Origin: Mycobacterium yunnanensis
GTDB taxonomy: Bacteria > Actinomycetota > Actinomycetes > Mycobacteriales > Mycobacteriaceae
Assembly: GCF_025823185.1 (NCBI RefSeq)
Contig: NZ_JACKVK010000008.1
Location: forward strand, 1,166,312 to 1,230,311
Reading direction: 5' to 3'
DNA length: 64,000 nt
Position 1 is the first letter of the stretch. Every line of letters starts with the position of its first letter. The notes beneath the pieces were generated by a model. It was not told where the DNA came from, did not search any database, and saw only the letters and a program-made list of their open reading frames with translations. Of the stretch, positions 10,945-20,061 are shown one piece after another. The translations under genes and the position numbers were made by a program.

Positions 10945-10992
10945 TTTGCCAGTGGTCATGTACATGAGATTATGGCAAATCATTCCATTTGC
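10945..10992. promoter_or_regulatory. Overlapping inverted repeats upstream of gmd
   Basis: TTTGCCA at 10945 pairs with TGGCAAA at 10973, flanking the palindrome CATGTACATG (10957-10966). GCAAAT at 10975 also pairs with ATTTGC at 10987. Three TTTGC-type half-sites lie 51-98 bp before the gmd start, in locally AT-rich DNA, as expected for an operator or promoter-proximal site. Confidence 0.4.
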
Positions 10993-11152
10993 ACGAAATC
11001 TTGTCGCGTCGTAGATCGATTCGCGCTGTTCAGCAGTAAAGAAGGCGCTTCATGATCGATCCGTCGACCCGTTGACCGCCATCAGATACTGCGTAGAACA
11101 TCACGGTCGTCCCGAGCATAGTTTGCTTCGAGGGTTGGCGGCGGTCGACGGC

Positions 11153-11797
11153 TCAGTCGGTCACGGGGTTGGCGAGCCACAGGTGCGGTACCGACACGCC
11201 GACTCGTTCCAGGAGGGTTCGGGTGAGCGGCAGCCCGAGTCCGATGACGGCGGACGGATCGCCGTCGACCCCGTCGACGAACCAGCCGCCGAGACCGTCG
11301 AGGGTGAATCCACCCGCGACGTGGACCGGTTCTCCGCTGCGCGCGTACGCGGCGAGGTCTGCCGCGGAAGGCCTACCGAAGCGAACAGTGGTGACCGCGT
11401 GGGCCGCGGCCCGGTCCTCGACCCGGTTGGCGAGCACGCGCAGCACACAGTGCCCGGTGACCAAATCGCTCGATCGGCCGGACATGGCCTCCCAGCCTTG
11501 GATCGCGTCGGCCTCCGTCGCCGGCTTACCCCATAGCCGGCCGTCGCGAAAGAGCATCGAATCACAGCCGATCACAACGCAATCCGCTCCCACCACGGCG
11601 TCCAGCGCGCGTGCGACGGCCTCGGCCTTTGCAGTCGCCAGCGCGGTGGTCACCAGGTCCGGTCCGGCGTCGGGGGGCAGGGTCGCCGTCAGTGCGTCTT
11701 CGTCGACCCCGGAGACCAAGACGACCGGATCGATGCCTGCGCCCCGAAGGATCTTTCGTCGACCGGGCGACGCCGACGCCAGGACGACGCGTGTCAC
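11153..11797 (-). CDS. maf: Maf-type nucleoside triphosphate pyrophosphatase
   Basis: Hydrolyses non-canonical or excess nucleotides to monophosphates. 214 residues. Starts with the signature [17 protein letters not shown]; the catalytic Asp region is [19 protein letters not shown] and the substrate loop [20 protein letters not shown]. Same position as Rv3282, 7 bp after accE5 and on the same strand. Confidence 0.93.
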   Translation of the reverse strand: MTRVVLASASPGRRKILRGAGIDPVVLVSGVDEDALTATLPPDAGPDLVTTALATAKAEAVARALDAVVGADCVVIGCDSMLFRDGRLWGKPATEADAIQGWEAMSGRSSDLVTGHCVLRVLANRVEDRAAAHAVTTVRFGRPSAADLAAYARSGEPVHVAGGFTLDGLGGWFVDGVDGDPSAVIGLGLPLTRTLLERVGVSVPHLWLANPVTD

Positions 11798-11804
11798 GAG
11801 CGTT

Positions 11805-12086
11805 CTAGCGCCGCATGTGGGCGCGTTCGAGCTCCGTCACCCGCTGCCAGCTGATGAGCGAATAGCGCAGATGGTCCACGGGCAGGCCCCACCGGTTGAG
11901 TTCTTGAGGGCCGGGCGCCGCGGAACCCCCGCCGCTGCCGGCGAACACCGTCACCAGCGCCGCCAACTCTTCGTCGGAGGGGTTGCCCTTGAGGATCTTG
12001 ATCTCGGGGACCGCCGCCGCCACGGGGGCGTCGATCGTCAGATTGTCGGGGTCGGAGACTTCGGTGATGTCGACGTCTTGTGACAT
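11805..12086 (-). CDS. accE5: Acyl-CoA carboxylase epsilon subunit
   Basis: Small regulatory/assembly subunit that stabilises the AccA3-AccD5 complex in mycobacteria. 93 residues: an acidic N-terminus, then [19 protein letters not shown], which is the conserved family segment, and a Gly/Ala-rich linker leading to the C-terminal [10 protein letters not shown]. It follows accD5 by 32 bp. Confidence 0.92.
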   Translation of the reverse strand: MSQDVDITEVSDPDNLTIDAPVAAAVPEIKILKGNPSDEELAALVTVFAGSGGGSAAPGPQELNRWGLPVDHLRYSLISWQRVTELERAHMRR

Positions 12087-12118
12087 GAGTGGTCCGTTCG
12101 TCGGAGAAGGAGAGCGGA

Positions 12119-13744
12119 TCAGAGCGGAATGTTGCCGTGCTTCTTGGGCGGCAACTGCACGATCTTGCGTTCCAGCAGGCGCAACGCCGCGGAGATGTAC
12201 CCGCGGGTGTGCGACGGCGGGATGACCGCGTCGACGTACCCACGCTCGGCGGCGACGTACGGGTTGACGAGGGTGTCCTCGTAGTCCTGCTGGAGCTCCA
12301 GACGCAAGGCATCGACGTCCTTATTCTCGTTGGCCGCCTCCTTGAGCTGAGACCGGTAGACGAAACCGACGGCGCCAGAGGCGCCCATCACGGCGATTTG
12401 CGCGGTCGGCCACGCAACGTTGACGTCGCAACCCATGTCCTTGGACCCCATGACACAGTAGGCACCGCCGTAGGCCTTGCGAGTGATGACGGTGATCTTG
12501 GCGACGGTGGCTTCACCGTAGGCGTACAGCAGCTTGGCGCCGCGCCGGATGATGCCGTTGTACTCCTGCTCGGTGCCTGGCAGGAAGCCGGGGACGTCGA
12601 CCAACATGATGATCGGAATGTTGAAGCAGTCGCAGGTGCGGACGAAGCGGGCGGCCTTCTCGGAGGCGTTGATGTCCAAGCAGCCGGCGAAGACGGTGGG
12701 CTGATTGGCCACGATGCCGACAGTGCGTCCGTCGATGCGCCCGAAGCCGACGACGATGTTGCCCGCGTAACCGGCCTGCACCTCGAGGAATTCGTCGTCG
12801 TCGAGGATGCGCGTGATGACCTCGTGCATGTCGTACGGCTGGTTGGGCGAATCCGGGATCAGCGTGTCGAGTTCGAGGTCTTCCTCGCTGAGGTTGTCCT
12901 CGATGGCCCCGGGATGCGGCGGCGCGGGGTAACGCGGCGGCTCGGAGGCGCTGTTGGGCGGCAGATAGCTGAGAAGATCGCGGACGTAGTCGAAGGCGTC
13001 CTGCTCACCGGAGGCCACGTAGTGGGCGGTACCGGACTTGGCCATGTGGGTGTGGGCGCCGCCCAGCTCCTCCATGGTGACTTCCTCACCGGTGACGGTC
13101 TTGATGACGTCGGGACCGGTGATGAACATCTGGCTGGTCTGGTCGACCATCACGACGAAGTCGGTGAGCGCGGGGGAGTAGACGTGCCCGCCAGCGGCGG
13201 CGCCCATGATCAACGAGATCTGGGGGATGACGCCTGAGGCCAGGATGTTGTTGCGAAAGATCTTGCTGTACAGGCCAAGTGAGACCACGCCCTCTTGGAT
13301 GCGCGCGCCGGCCCCGTCGTTGATACCGATCAGCGGACGGCCGGTCTTGAGCGAGAGTTCCTGAACCTTGACGATCTTCTCGCCGTAGACCTCGCCAAGG
13401 CTGCCGCCGAAGACGGTGGCGTCCTGGCTGAAGATGCAGACCTCGCGACCGTCGATGGTGCCGTAGCCCGTCACCACGCCGTCGCCGACGGGTCGGTTGG
13501 CCTCGAGGCCGAAGTTGGTGCTGCGGTGCTTGGCGAGGGCGTCGAGTTCGACGAAGGTGCCCTCGTCGAGCAGCGCGTAGATGCGCTCGCGAGCGGTGAG
13601 CTTGCCCTTGGCGTGCACCTTGTCGACGGCCGCTTCGCCTACCGGGTGCAGTGTCTCCGCGGTGCGCCTGCGGAGGTCGGCCAACTTGCCTGCGGAGGTG
13701 TGGATGTCGATCTCGGGTGCAGAGGGATCCGAAACGCTCGTCAT
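12119..13744 (-). CDS. accD5: Propionyl-CoA carboxylase beta subunit (carboxyltransferase)
   Basis: Transfers the carboxyl group from biotin to propionyl-CoA, supplying methylmalonyl-CoA for methyl-branched lipids. 541 residues. N-domain with [20 protein letters not shown], the oxyanion-type [10 protein letters not shown], and [21 protein letters not shown]-domain with [20 protein letters not shown]. The ATG at 13744 ([13 protein letters not shown]) was chosen because homology starts there; the frame is open further upstream. Runs with accE5 and maf. In M. tuberculosis birA lies next, divergently; here ~35 kb of glycan genes intervene. Confidence 0.97.
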   Translation of the reverse strand: MTSVSDPSAPEIDIHTSAGKLADLRRRTAETLHPVGEAAVDKVHAKGKLTARERIYALLDEGTFVELDALAKHRSTNFGLEANRPVGDGVVTGYGTIDGREVCIFSQDATVFGGSLGEVYGEKIVKVQELSLKTGRPLIGINDGAGARIQEGVVSLGLYSKIFRNNILASGVIPQISLIMGAAAGGHVYSPALTDFVVMVDQTSQMFITGPDVIKTVTGEEVTMEELGGAHTHMAKSGTAHYVASGEQDAFDYVRDLLSYLPPNSASEPPRYPAPPHPGAIEDNLSEEDLELDTLIPDSPNQPYDMHEVITRILDDDEFLEVQAGYAGNIVVGFGRIDGRTVGIVANQPTVFAGCLDINASEKAARFVRTCDCFNIPIIMLVDVPGFLPGTEQEYNGIIRRGAKLLYAYGEATVAKITVITRKAYGGAYCVMGSKDMGCDVNVAWPTAQIAVMGASGAVGFVYRSQLKEAANENKDVDALRLELQQDYEDTLVNPYVAAERGYVDAVIPPSHTRGYISAALRLLERKIVQLPPKKHGNIPL

Positions 13745-14326
13745 GGGGGTCGATGGTAGCGGCTGACGCGGGCGATCTCTTAAGCAGCCCTTAGACACGC
13801 TGGCGCGGGCTCGGATCGTGCCGACCACGCCAATCCGGGATCGGCAGGGCGTGCGAAGGCGGGTCGTCGTCTCCCCAGGATGCCATTAGCTGATGTGAGA
13901 AGAAATTAACTGAGACGGCTTTCAAAATTTCTACCCGCGATGCCCCGTGAAGTGTCAACATATGAGGCGCGATCTGGGCTTCACCTGCACTGATCGGTGG
14001 GAACCTCGAGGTCGAGTGAGGACGTGACGATGGCAATCCTAGGCGTGAGCTGGCAATACATGTGCATTGGGGGAAACCGGCGAAAGTTAGCTATCCAACC
14101 TCATCATCAACGCGTCTTTGCGTTCTCTGGATATATATCCGAAAAACGCAGTTCAGGCCCTCGAGCGGGGTGCCCAACCCATTCGCCAACGGCGGCAAAC
14201 TTCTGACGTCTCGGGCCGAGCATCCGGGACGCACGAGCGTTCGCATTGAGCTCACGTCACGATCCACACGGAGTGAAACGGAGAAAGGGAAGTCGGTCCG
14301 CACGGCGGACCTCGCCCCGACCAGCC
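13745..14326. other. 582-bp intergenic region at the junction of core genes and glycan locus
   Basis: No convincing gene. It separates divergent accD5 and the first glycosyltransferase, so it must hold both promoters. It is visibly more AT-rich than its surroundings, especially 13895-13960 (AGAAGAAATTAACTGAGAC and TTTCAAAATTTC) and 14060-14160. A perfect 12-bp palindrome GGATATATATCC lies at 14129-14140, and TGGCAAT occurs twice at about 14031 and 14049. Confidence 0.6.
14129..14140. promoter_or_regulatory. 12-bp palindrome GGATATATATCC
   Basis: Perfect AT-core palindrome about 190 bp upstream of the first glycosyltransferase of the locus, in an AT-rich patch. It could bind a dimeric regulator or a nucleoid protein such as Lsr2. 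Function is unknown. Confidence 0.35.
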
Positions 14327-15661
14327 ATGACACTGCATCCACGAATCGCGCTCTTCAGCGTGAACTATCCCCCTGAGCCGACCGGGGTGGCTCCGTATGC
14401 CGGCGCGCTGGCGGCGGGTTTGAAGCGCCTTGGCTTTGGTGTGACGGCACGGGTCGCCCAACCGCACTATCCACAGTGGGCGCACTACAAGGGCTATGGC
14501 CAGTGGACATTGAGCGAGAACCTCGACGGAATCGACGTCCACCGTCACCGGCACTACGTCCCGCGCCACCCACACGGAATCCGGCGCTTGTTGTCCGAGG
14601 TGAGTTTCGGCTTGAGGCTGGTGTCGTCGAAGTGGCGGGACTCCGACGCCGTCGTCGCCGTCTCGCCTGCCCTATTCGCGACTGCGCTGGTCGCTCTACG
14701 GATGCGCGTCGCCCGACGGGACACGCCGTTCATCGTCTGGGTCCAGGATCTCTATGCGCTTGGCATGGCAGAGACGGGAGAGGGGGCCGGAATGGCAGGC
14801 GCCATTACGAGATGGGTGGAGTCGCGCACTCTGCGAGCGGCTGATCGCGTCGCGGTGATCCACCCCCGATTTCAACGTCATGCGGTAGACGAACTCGGCA
14901 TCGACCCGAAAAAAATCGTGGTAGTGAGGAATTGGGCCCATCTTCCGGCAAGCGCCCTGGTCGACGCAGCTTTGGCGAAGGAGGTGCTGGGCTGGCCAAG
15001 CGACGTCATGCTGGCGGTTCACACCGGGAACTTGGGAGTGAAACAAGGTCTGGAGAATGTCGTGGACGCCGCGCGCCTCGCCGACGAACTCGACGCGCCC
15101 GTGCACTTCATCCTGGTCGGTGATGGCTGCGAGCGGGACAAATTGACGGCGCGCGCACGGGGCGTAGAACGTCTGAGCTTCGTCGACCCGCTCAGCGACG
15201 CCGAGTACCCCAGAGCGCTCTGCGCCGCCGATGTCTTGGTGGTCAACGAGATGCCGGGCGTGACTGCAATGGCGGTGCCCAGCAAGCTGACGTCCTACTT
15301 CCACGCCGGGCGACCCGTGGTCGCCGCCACCGACCCGAACGGTGTGACTGCCGAAGAGATTGCGCTGTCCGGCGCAGGCATGGTCGTACCGGCCGGCGAT
15401 CCCAAGGCACTGCTAGACGCGCTCCTGAAAATCGGGACGGACGCGGAAGCGGCGGCGCACTTCGGGGCAAGTGGGCAGCTGTACAGACAAGCCGTTCTCA
15501 GCGAGCGAGCAGCGATTGGGCGGTGGGCGACTCTCATAGAGGACGTCTTGATTCGGATGCCGTCGTCGTCGGCGGATCGTTCACTCCGCGCCGTCGGTGC
15601 GGTGGTCGTCGGTGGCCTCATCGCACTGCTGCCCTTCACCCACCACCATCCGTCGTCATGA
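14327..15661 (+). CDS. GT4-family glycosyltransferase with hydrophobic C-terminal tail (WcaI-like)
   Basis: 444 residues. GT-B fold: N-terminal SVNYPPEPTGVAPYAGALAAGL resembles WcaI-type fucosyl/colanic-acid transferases. The donor-binding half has HTGNLGVKQGLENVVDAA, LVGDGCERDKL and a nucleotide-sugar region ending with VPSKLTSYFHAGRPVVAA. The last ~25 residues include VGAVVVGGLIALLPF, a likely membrane anchor, which fits work on lipid-linked sugars. The ATG at 14327 matches the start of homology. First gene of module 1, in which most downstream genes overlap or nearly touch. Donor and acceptor sugars are unknown. Confidence 0.88.
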   Translation: MTLHPRIALFSVNYPPEPTGVAPYAGALAAGLKRLGFGVTARVAQPHYPQWAHYKGYGQWTLSENLDGIDVHRHRHYVPRHPHGIRRLLSEVSFGLRLVSSKWRDSDAVVAVSPALFATALVALRMRVARRDTPFIVWVQDLYALGMAETGEGAGMAGAITRWVESRTLRAADRVAVIHPRFQRHAVDELGIDPKKIVVVRNWAHLPASALVDAALAKEVLGWPSDVMLAVHTGNLGVKQGLENVVDAARLADELDAPVHFILVGDGCERDKLTARARGVERLSFVDPLSDAEYPRALCAADVLVVNEMPGVTAMAVPSKLTSYFHAGRPVVAATDPNGVTAEEIALSGAGMVVPAGDPKALLDALLKIGTDAEAAAHFGASGQLYRQAVLSERAAIGRWATLIEDVLIRMPSSSADRSLRAVGAVVVGGLIALLPFTHHHPSS

Positions 15662-15764
15662 ACAGCCTTCGCATTCGCCAATACTCGGGGCCTTTGGGAC
15701 GTCTTCCCGTGGCCTCGTCGAATCAGGCAGCGCTGTCCGGAGAACGGGCGGAGGTCGCTCGCGG

Positions 15765-16394
15765 ATGAATGTCGCCGACATGGGTCTCCTTGCACGGCGC
15801 TACTGGCTCGTCTTCCTGTTCGCGTTGATGATTGGAACTGGTTCGGGCGTCGCCAGCGCCCTCCTCACGACTCCCGTATACGTCGCTACGGCGAGGGTCG
15901 TGCCGGTGTTGGCGGAGGGAAGCAGCACCCCTGGAGACACTCGTCCCTCGGGGGGACTGGCCGCAGGCAGTTTCGTCGACTCGCGGATCCTGGAGTACGC
16001 CAGTTTTGCGACGACACAATCCTTCCTGCAGCGCGTCGTCGATACGAATCGCCTACCCGTCACGGCCGACGAGTTGCGTCGAGACCTGACGATCACTTCA
16101 CCCAAGCAGAGCGCGATTCTCAACATCACGGTGAAGTGTGGGTCAGCCGTGCTCGCGGCGGACATGGCGAACGCGACGGCGACGGTGCTCACCGAGGTGA
16201 TACCCGAACGTGAGGTACTGCTGCCGATGCGGGCGACCGTCGCTGAGACGGCCATCGTCCCGCGTGCACCGGCGGAGCCGCAGATGCGTCGAATCGTGCT
16301 GCAGAGCGGTCTACTCGGGCTCATCGCGGGCGGGCTAGGGGCCATCGGCCTGGCCAATATCGGCGTACCGAAGACGGCGAGGTTGGTTCGATGA
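15765..16394 (+). CDS. Wzz/chain-length-determinant protein without kinase domain
   Basis: 209 residues. Topology is typical of polysaccharide co-polymerases: TM1 at ~12-32 (YWLVFLFALMIGTGSGVA), an extracytoplasmic domain starting YVATARVVPVL, and TM2 at ~182-202 (GLLGLIAGGLGAIGLANI). It ends without the cytoplasmic ATPase of BY-kinases. Such proteins set chain length with the Wzy polymerase, encoded two genes downstream. The ATG at 15765 has GGAGG upstream; its stop overlaps the next start by 4 bp. Confidence 0.82.
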   Translation: MNVADMGLLARRYWLVFLFALMIGTGSGVASALLTTPVYVATARVVPVLAEGSSTPGDTRPSGGLAAGSFVDSRILEYASFATTQSFLQRVVDTNRLPVTADELRRDLTITSPKQSAILNITVKCGSAVLAADMANATATVLTEVIPEREVLLPMRATVAETAIVPRAPAEPQMRRIVLQSGLLGLIAGGLGAIGLANIGVPKTARLVR

Positions 16395-17170
16395 GCTACG
16401 TCGGCGTCCACCGCAAGCAGTTCATCGAGGCCGCCAGCGCCCCTGTCGAGCGCCACCGGTCGACTCGGGCGGCGCTGGCATCCTTCTTCGTGCTGTTGTC
16501 ACTCTGCGCATCACTGTCGCTCTTGAGATTGAACGTGGGAACGCCGGGCGGTGGGTCGATCGACAGATGGACGTTCGGATCGGGCGAACTACGAATCGCC
16601 ATGGCACTCGACGGATTCGACGTGCTGCGTCACGGGGGTAACGAGTCGCCGCTGGCGTTGACGTCGCGTGGCCTCACGCTGGGAACGGCCTCGGAGACGA
16701 ATTCCGCCACGTATCTTCAGCGGCGCATGCCCGGCACGGTCAACCGCATCGGCGCGACGGCGTACTTCGAGCCCGCTCTCCCTGGCGCCACAGGTCAGGT
16801 GGCTCTGCTCGTGTCGGCTTCGCCCTTGTCCACTGACGCAAGCAAGTTCCTTGCCGAAGTACCAAACATGGCAATTCACTTCGTCTTCGACAGCGAGACG
16901 TGGTTCATGTCGGTCTGGCGCCACCAGGGCGGTCAGGACGTGCTCGGTGTCGGGCGCTTCGCGACACCGCTGCTGGGAGAGAGAAGCGTCGAAGTCATTC
17001 GTCGAGACGACGAGGTCTCGATCGCGCTGCCCAACGGCGAGTCCGTCAACTTCCGCGATCCTCGAATCGCGTCGTGGTCCAGTGAATGGGCAACCTGGGA
17101 GCTCTACGAGAAAGGCCCCGGTATCAAACCGGCGGTGCTGACGCAGATTTGGGCTGGGTGGGAGAAATGA
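16391..17170 (+). CDS. Unknown exported or membrane-anchored protein of the glycan locus
   Basis: 259 residues, no family recognised. One N-terminal membrane segment at ~28-47 (LASFFVLLSLCASLSLLRL) followed by a ~210-residue extracytoplasmic domain rich in alternating hydrophobic residues (FGSGELRIAMALDGFDVL, MAIHFVFDSETWFMSVWRH), suggesting an all-beta, lectin-like sandwich. It overlaps both neighbours by 4 bp (ATGA), between a Wzz and a Wzy gene, so it probably works with polymerisation or export. Function is unknown. Confidence 0.75.
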   Translation: MSYVGVHRKQFIEAASAPVERHRSTRAALASFFVLLSLCASLSLLRLNVGTPGGGSIDRWTFGSGELRIAMALDGFDVLRHGGNESPLALTSRGLTLGTASETNSATYLQRRMPGTVNRIGATAYFEPALPGATGQVALLVSASPLSTDASKFLAEVPNMAIHFVFDSETWFMSVWRHQGGQDVLGVGRFATPLLGERSVEVIRRDDEVSIALPNGESVNFRDPRIASWSSEWATWELYEKGPGIKPAVLTQIWAGWEK

Positions 17171-18462
17171 CGCCCTCCCTGCCGGTCTTGATGGCAACTC
17201 TCGCCGTGGGGTTGGCGGCCTACGCCTTCGGCCGAAACGCAGGGTGGAGTGACTTCAGTGCGCACGAACGGCACGTCGCCGTCTACGTGGTCCTGATCGT
17301 CGGTTGGCCTCAGGTGTGGACGTTCTTCGTCGGTCCCGAGATGTGGTCGACCGCCGAAGGCGCTGGGTTCCTGTATCCAACCCTGTGGTATCTCCCTGGA
17401 TTCGTCTTTGCCGTCGTCTACTTCGGTCGACACGTATTCACCAGGGCCACGCGATTCGACATACCCGCGATGGTTCAATACTCGACGCTGTTGATCGCAC
17501 TGGTCTTCATTGCCCTGGGGCCGATGTCTCGTTCTGACGTAGCGAAATTGGCCATACCCATGGGCCTCCTACTCGTGACCCTCGTGAAGCCATCCGAGAT
17601 TCGGGGCTCGATCGTCGTCGGATTGGGCTGCCGGGCCAGCTTGCTGCTCATCACCGGTTCGGTCTTGGCGGCAGTGGTTCTCAACCCCGGTCGAGTTCTC
17701 GAGCCCTGTCGAATCGACAAGTGCAGCCTGGCGGGGCAAACACTGACGTCTCCGTTCGCGGGCAATGGCAACATCCTGGGCTTGGCCGTAGTCATGATCG
17801 TGCCCTTTGCGGTTGCGCAACTCGACCTTCGCGGTGCGATGGCGACCCTGGCCAGCGTCGTGGCGACGATCGAGTTGGCTGGTAGTCGAACCGCAGAAAT
17901 CGGAATCATCACCGCGGCCGTGCTCGTACTGGCGATCTGGTCGTGGCCCGCGCAGCGCCGGGCAATACTGCTCTTGGGTGCCTGTGTCGCGCTGGCCTTC
18001 TCCCTGGTTCCCGCGATCTACCCCTTCGGCGGCACCGAATTCACCTTCCGCGGCGCGTTGTGGAGTGAAGCGCGCCAGGTGATTGCGCAACATCCAATAC
18101 TTGGATCTGGGCCCAATACGTGGTTCGTGATGCGGTTGACGTCCATTTACGATCTCAACTACTCGCCCCACAACGGGTGGCTGGACGTCACCCTGTCGAT
18201 CGGATTGTCCGGTGTGATCGTCCTCGCCGCAGCCGTGGTGCTGAAATTGCTGACCTCCGAAGACGACGAACGCGACGTACTCTTGCTGTACCTCGCGACG
18301 TTGTTCTCGGTCTCGGCGCTCGAATCGGTCTACGTCCCATACATTCTCGCGATCTTGCCGTCGACGTGCGTGCTCCCGTTCCTAGGGGGTCCGGGGAGGC
18401 CGATGTGGCGGAGAAATGTCCAAGAAGGATCGACGCATTTGTCCCGCCAGGGATTGCACTAG
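17167..18462 (+). CDS. O-antigen polymerase/ligase family membrane protein (Wzy-like), module 1
   Basis: 431 residues with about 10-12 hydrophobic segments. The periplasmic-loop signature of the Wzy/WaaL family is seen as HPILGSGPNTWFV followed by YSPHNGWLDVTLSIGL. It would join lipid-linked repeat units into chain on the outer face of the membrane. The ATG at 17167 overlaps the preceding stop (ATGA) and excludes a longer open frame. Paired by context with Wzz genes on both sides. Confidence 0.85.
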   Translation: MTPSLPVLMATLAVGLAAYAFGRNAGWSDFSAHERHVAVYVVLIVGWPQVWTFFVGPEMWSTAEGAGFLYPTLWYLPGFVFAVVYFGRHVFTRATRFDIPAMVQYSTLLIALVFIALGPMSRSDVAKLAIPMGLLLVTLVKPSEIRGSIVVGLGCRASLLLITGSVLAAVVLNPGRVLEPCRIDKCSLAGQTLTSPFAGNGNILGLAVVMIVPFAVAQLDLRGAMATLASVVATIELAGSRTAEIGIITAAVLVLAIWSWPAQRRAILLLGACVALAFSLVPAIYPFGGTEFTFRGALWSEARQVIAQHPILGSGPNTWFVMRLTSIYDLNYSPHNGWLDVTLSIGLSGVIVLAAAVVLKLLTSEDDERDVLLLYLATLFSVSALESVYVPYILAILPSTCVLPFLGGPGRPMWRRNVQEGSTHLSRQGLH

Positions 18463-18478
18463 GTGAGGAGGGGCACCC

Positions 18479-19180
18479 GTGGAATCGATGACCAAAGTAC
18501 GACGCAGGCTCAGCTGGGTACTGATCTGCGTCCTCGTGGGACTAGCACTGGGGGTCGGCTATGCCTATACGACCGGGGGTGGGTACCGCGCGACCGCCCG
18601 CTTGTTCGTGAGCACGTCTGCCACGGACGCCATTGCCGCCGCCCAAGGCGACATTGCGGGTCAATCGCGCGTCAAGACCTACGCCGCGCTTGCCACGGGG
18701 CAACTGCTGCTCGAGCGAGCCGCGCAACGCGCCCACTCCGGCGTGGACGCGAGTTACATTGCCGATCGACTCACGGTCGTGCCCATTCCGGGGACCGTCA
18801 TCTTGGAGATCGACGTGACGGGTGACGACGCCAAGTTCGCCGCAGGTCTGGCGGACGCCGTGGCGACCGAGCTCACGGAGTTGGCAACGGAAATGGAGAC
18901 CCCGATCAACGGCGGCCCCCGCGCGCAAGGACTGTTGACGATTCAGCCGGCCAGTTCAGGCATCGTGAAGATCGGGCAGATAGCGGCGAAACCGGTCGTA
19001 GCCGGAGGGATGCTGGGCCTGCTCGCAGGACTGCTGGTCGCCGCCCTCGTGCCGTCACGCACGATGAAGGCGCCATCGACGGCGCGCCACGCAAGCCCGG
19101 ACGCCGCCAGAGGCGCCCCGTCATCGAACGGGTCTCGACCAGGGGGCCGCAAGATCATCGCCACCCCGTCGGCGAATTGA
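18479..19180 (+). CDS. Second Wzz/chain-length-determinant-like protein of module 1
   Basis: 233 residues. TM1 at ~12-32 (LSWVLICVLVGLALGVGYAY), then YRATARLFVSTSATDAI, which closely matches the YASTARLFVTTQSGT region of the BY-kinase-like gene of module 2, and TM2 at ~170-192. The C-terminal tail is basic and disordered (SSNGSRPGGRK), with no ATPase. GTG at 18479 has GGAGG about 9 bases upstream; an ATG three codons later is possible. Confidence 0.82.
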   Translation: MESMTKVRRRLSWVLICVLVGLALGVGYAYTTGGGYRATARLFVSTSATDAIAAAQGDIAGQSRVKTYAALATGQLLLERAAQRAHSGVDASYIADRLTVVPIPGTVILEIDVTGDDAKFAAGLADAVATELTELATEMETPINGGPRAQGLLTIQPASSGIVKIGQIAAKPVVAGGMLGLLAGLLVAALVPSRTMKAPSTARHASPDAARGAPSSNGSRPGGRKIIATPSAN

Positions 19181-19192
19181 CACGGCGACGGT

Positions 19193-20041
19193 GTGGAGAT
19201 GGCGATGAGTGATCCGTCAGGCCGGGAAACGGCCATCAGCGTGCTAATTCCGTCATACAACCCGGGTCAGTACTTTCGAGAGGCTCTGCAGAGCGCGCTC
19301 GGGCAGCTGGGACCGCACGACGAAATCGTCGTACAGGACGCCGAGTCCACCGATGGGTCCCCTCGGCTCCTCGCCGAACTTGCCGCGTCGGACTCGCGCG
19401 TCAAGCCCGTCGTCGAGCGTGACAGCGGACAATCGGACGCACTCAACAGAGCGCTGCGGCGTGCGCGGAACCCGTGGGTCCTCTGGCTCAACGCCGATGA
19501 CGTGTTGCTGACCTCGGCGCTCGACAGACTTCGCGCAGCGTTGGACGCCGACGACTCCGTCGACGTCGTGGTCGGAGGACACGAGCTCATCAGGGCGGAC
19601 GGTTCGCGCATCGACACCTTCAACGGCAGGCCGCTTGACGCACGGGCCATAGTCACTCGAGGGTGCGCAGCCTTCTCGGGGTCGATTCTCGTGAAGACGG
19701 AATTGCTCAGAAGGGTTGGCGGGTTCGAGCGCGAACTGAACACCGCGATGGACTTGGCCCTCCAATTGGAGATCGCGGCAGCCCGGCCGCGTCAGGTACT
19801 GATCGCCGATCCCATAGGCGCGCTTCGCTTTCACGATGCATCCAAGTCGGCCAACCTGTGGCGTGAATTCGTTCGCGAAGGACACGAGGTGCGGATGCGA
19901 CATGCGGACGGAGTGAGACAGCAGGCTGCAGCGCTGCTGATGACGGCGCGCCACCTCGTCGAGTCACGGGTGTTCCGTCTACGCCTGACCCCGGAATACC
20001 GCATTTGGCGCCGACGAGTCCTACGAGTCATGGGGCGTTGA
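19193..20041 (+). CDS. GT2-family glycosyltransferase
   Basis: 282 residues, GT-A fold. ISVLIPSYNPGQYFREAL is the donor-binding start, VQDAESTDGS the first Asp motif, and LWLNADDVLL holds the metal-binding DD; GGFERELNTAMDLAL is the acceptor-side signature. Similar to WcaA/WfgS-type enzymes that add sugars to undecaprenyl-linked repeat units on the cytoplasmic face. Three in-frame starts lie within 15 bp; the GTG is given. Confidence 0.87.
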   Translation: MEMAMSDPSGRETAISVLIPSYNPGQYFREALQSALGQLGPHDEIVVQDAESTDGSPRLLAELAASDSRVKPVVERDSGQSDALNRALRRARNPWVLWLNADDVLLTSALDRLRAALDADDSVDVVVGGHELIRADGSRIDTFNGRPLDARAIVTRGCAAFSGSILVKTELLRRVGGFERELNTAMDLALQLEIAAARPRQVLIADPIGALRFHDASKSANLWREFVREGHEVRMRHADGVRQQAAALLMTARHLVESRVFRLRLTPEYRIWRRRVLRVMGR

Positions 20042-20061
20042 ACCACCATGGGGGAGCCAGA

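Noticed and set aside
14091..14342. Minus-strand frame in the accD5/GT gap as the relocated birA promoter or a gene
   Set aside because: No resemblance to birA or to any protein; the real birA is intact at 49220.
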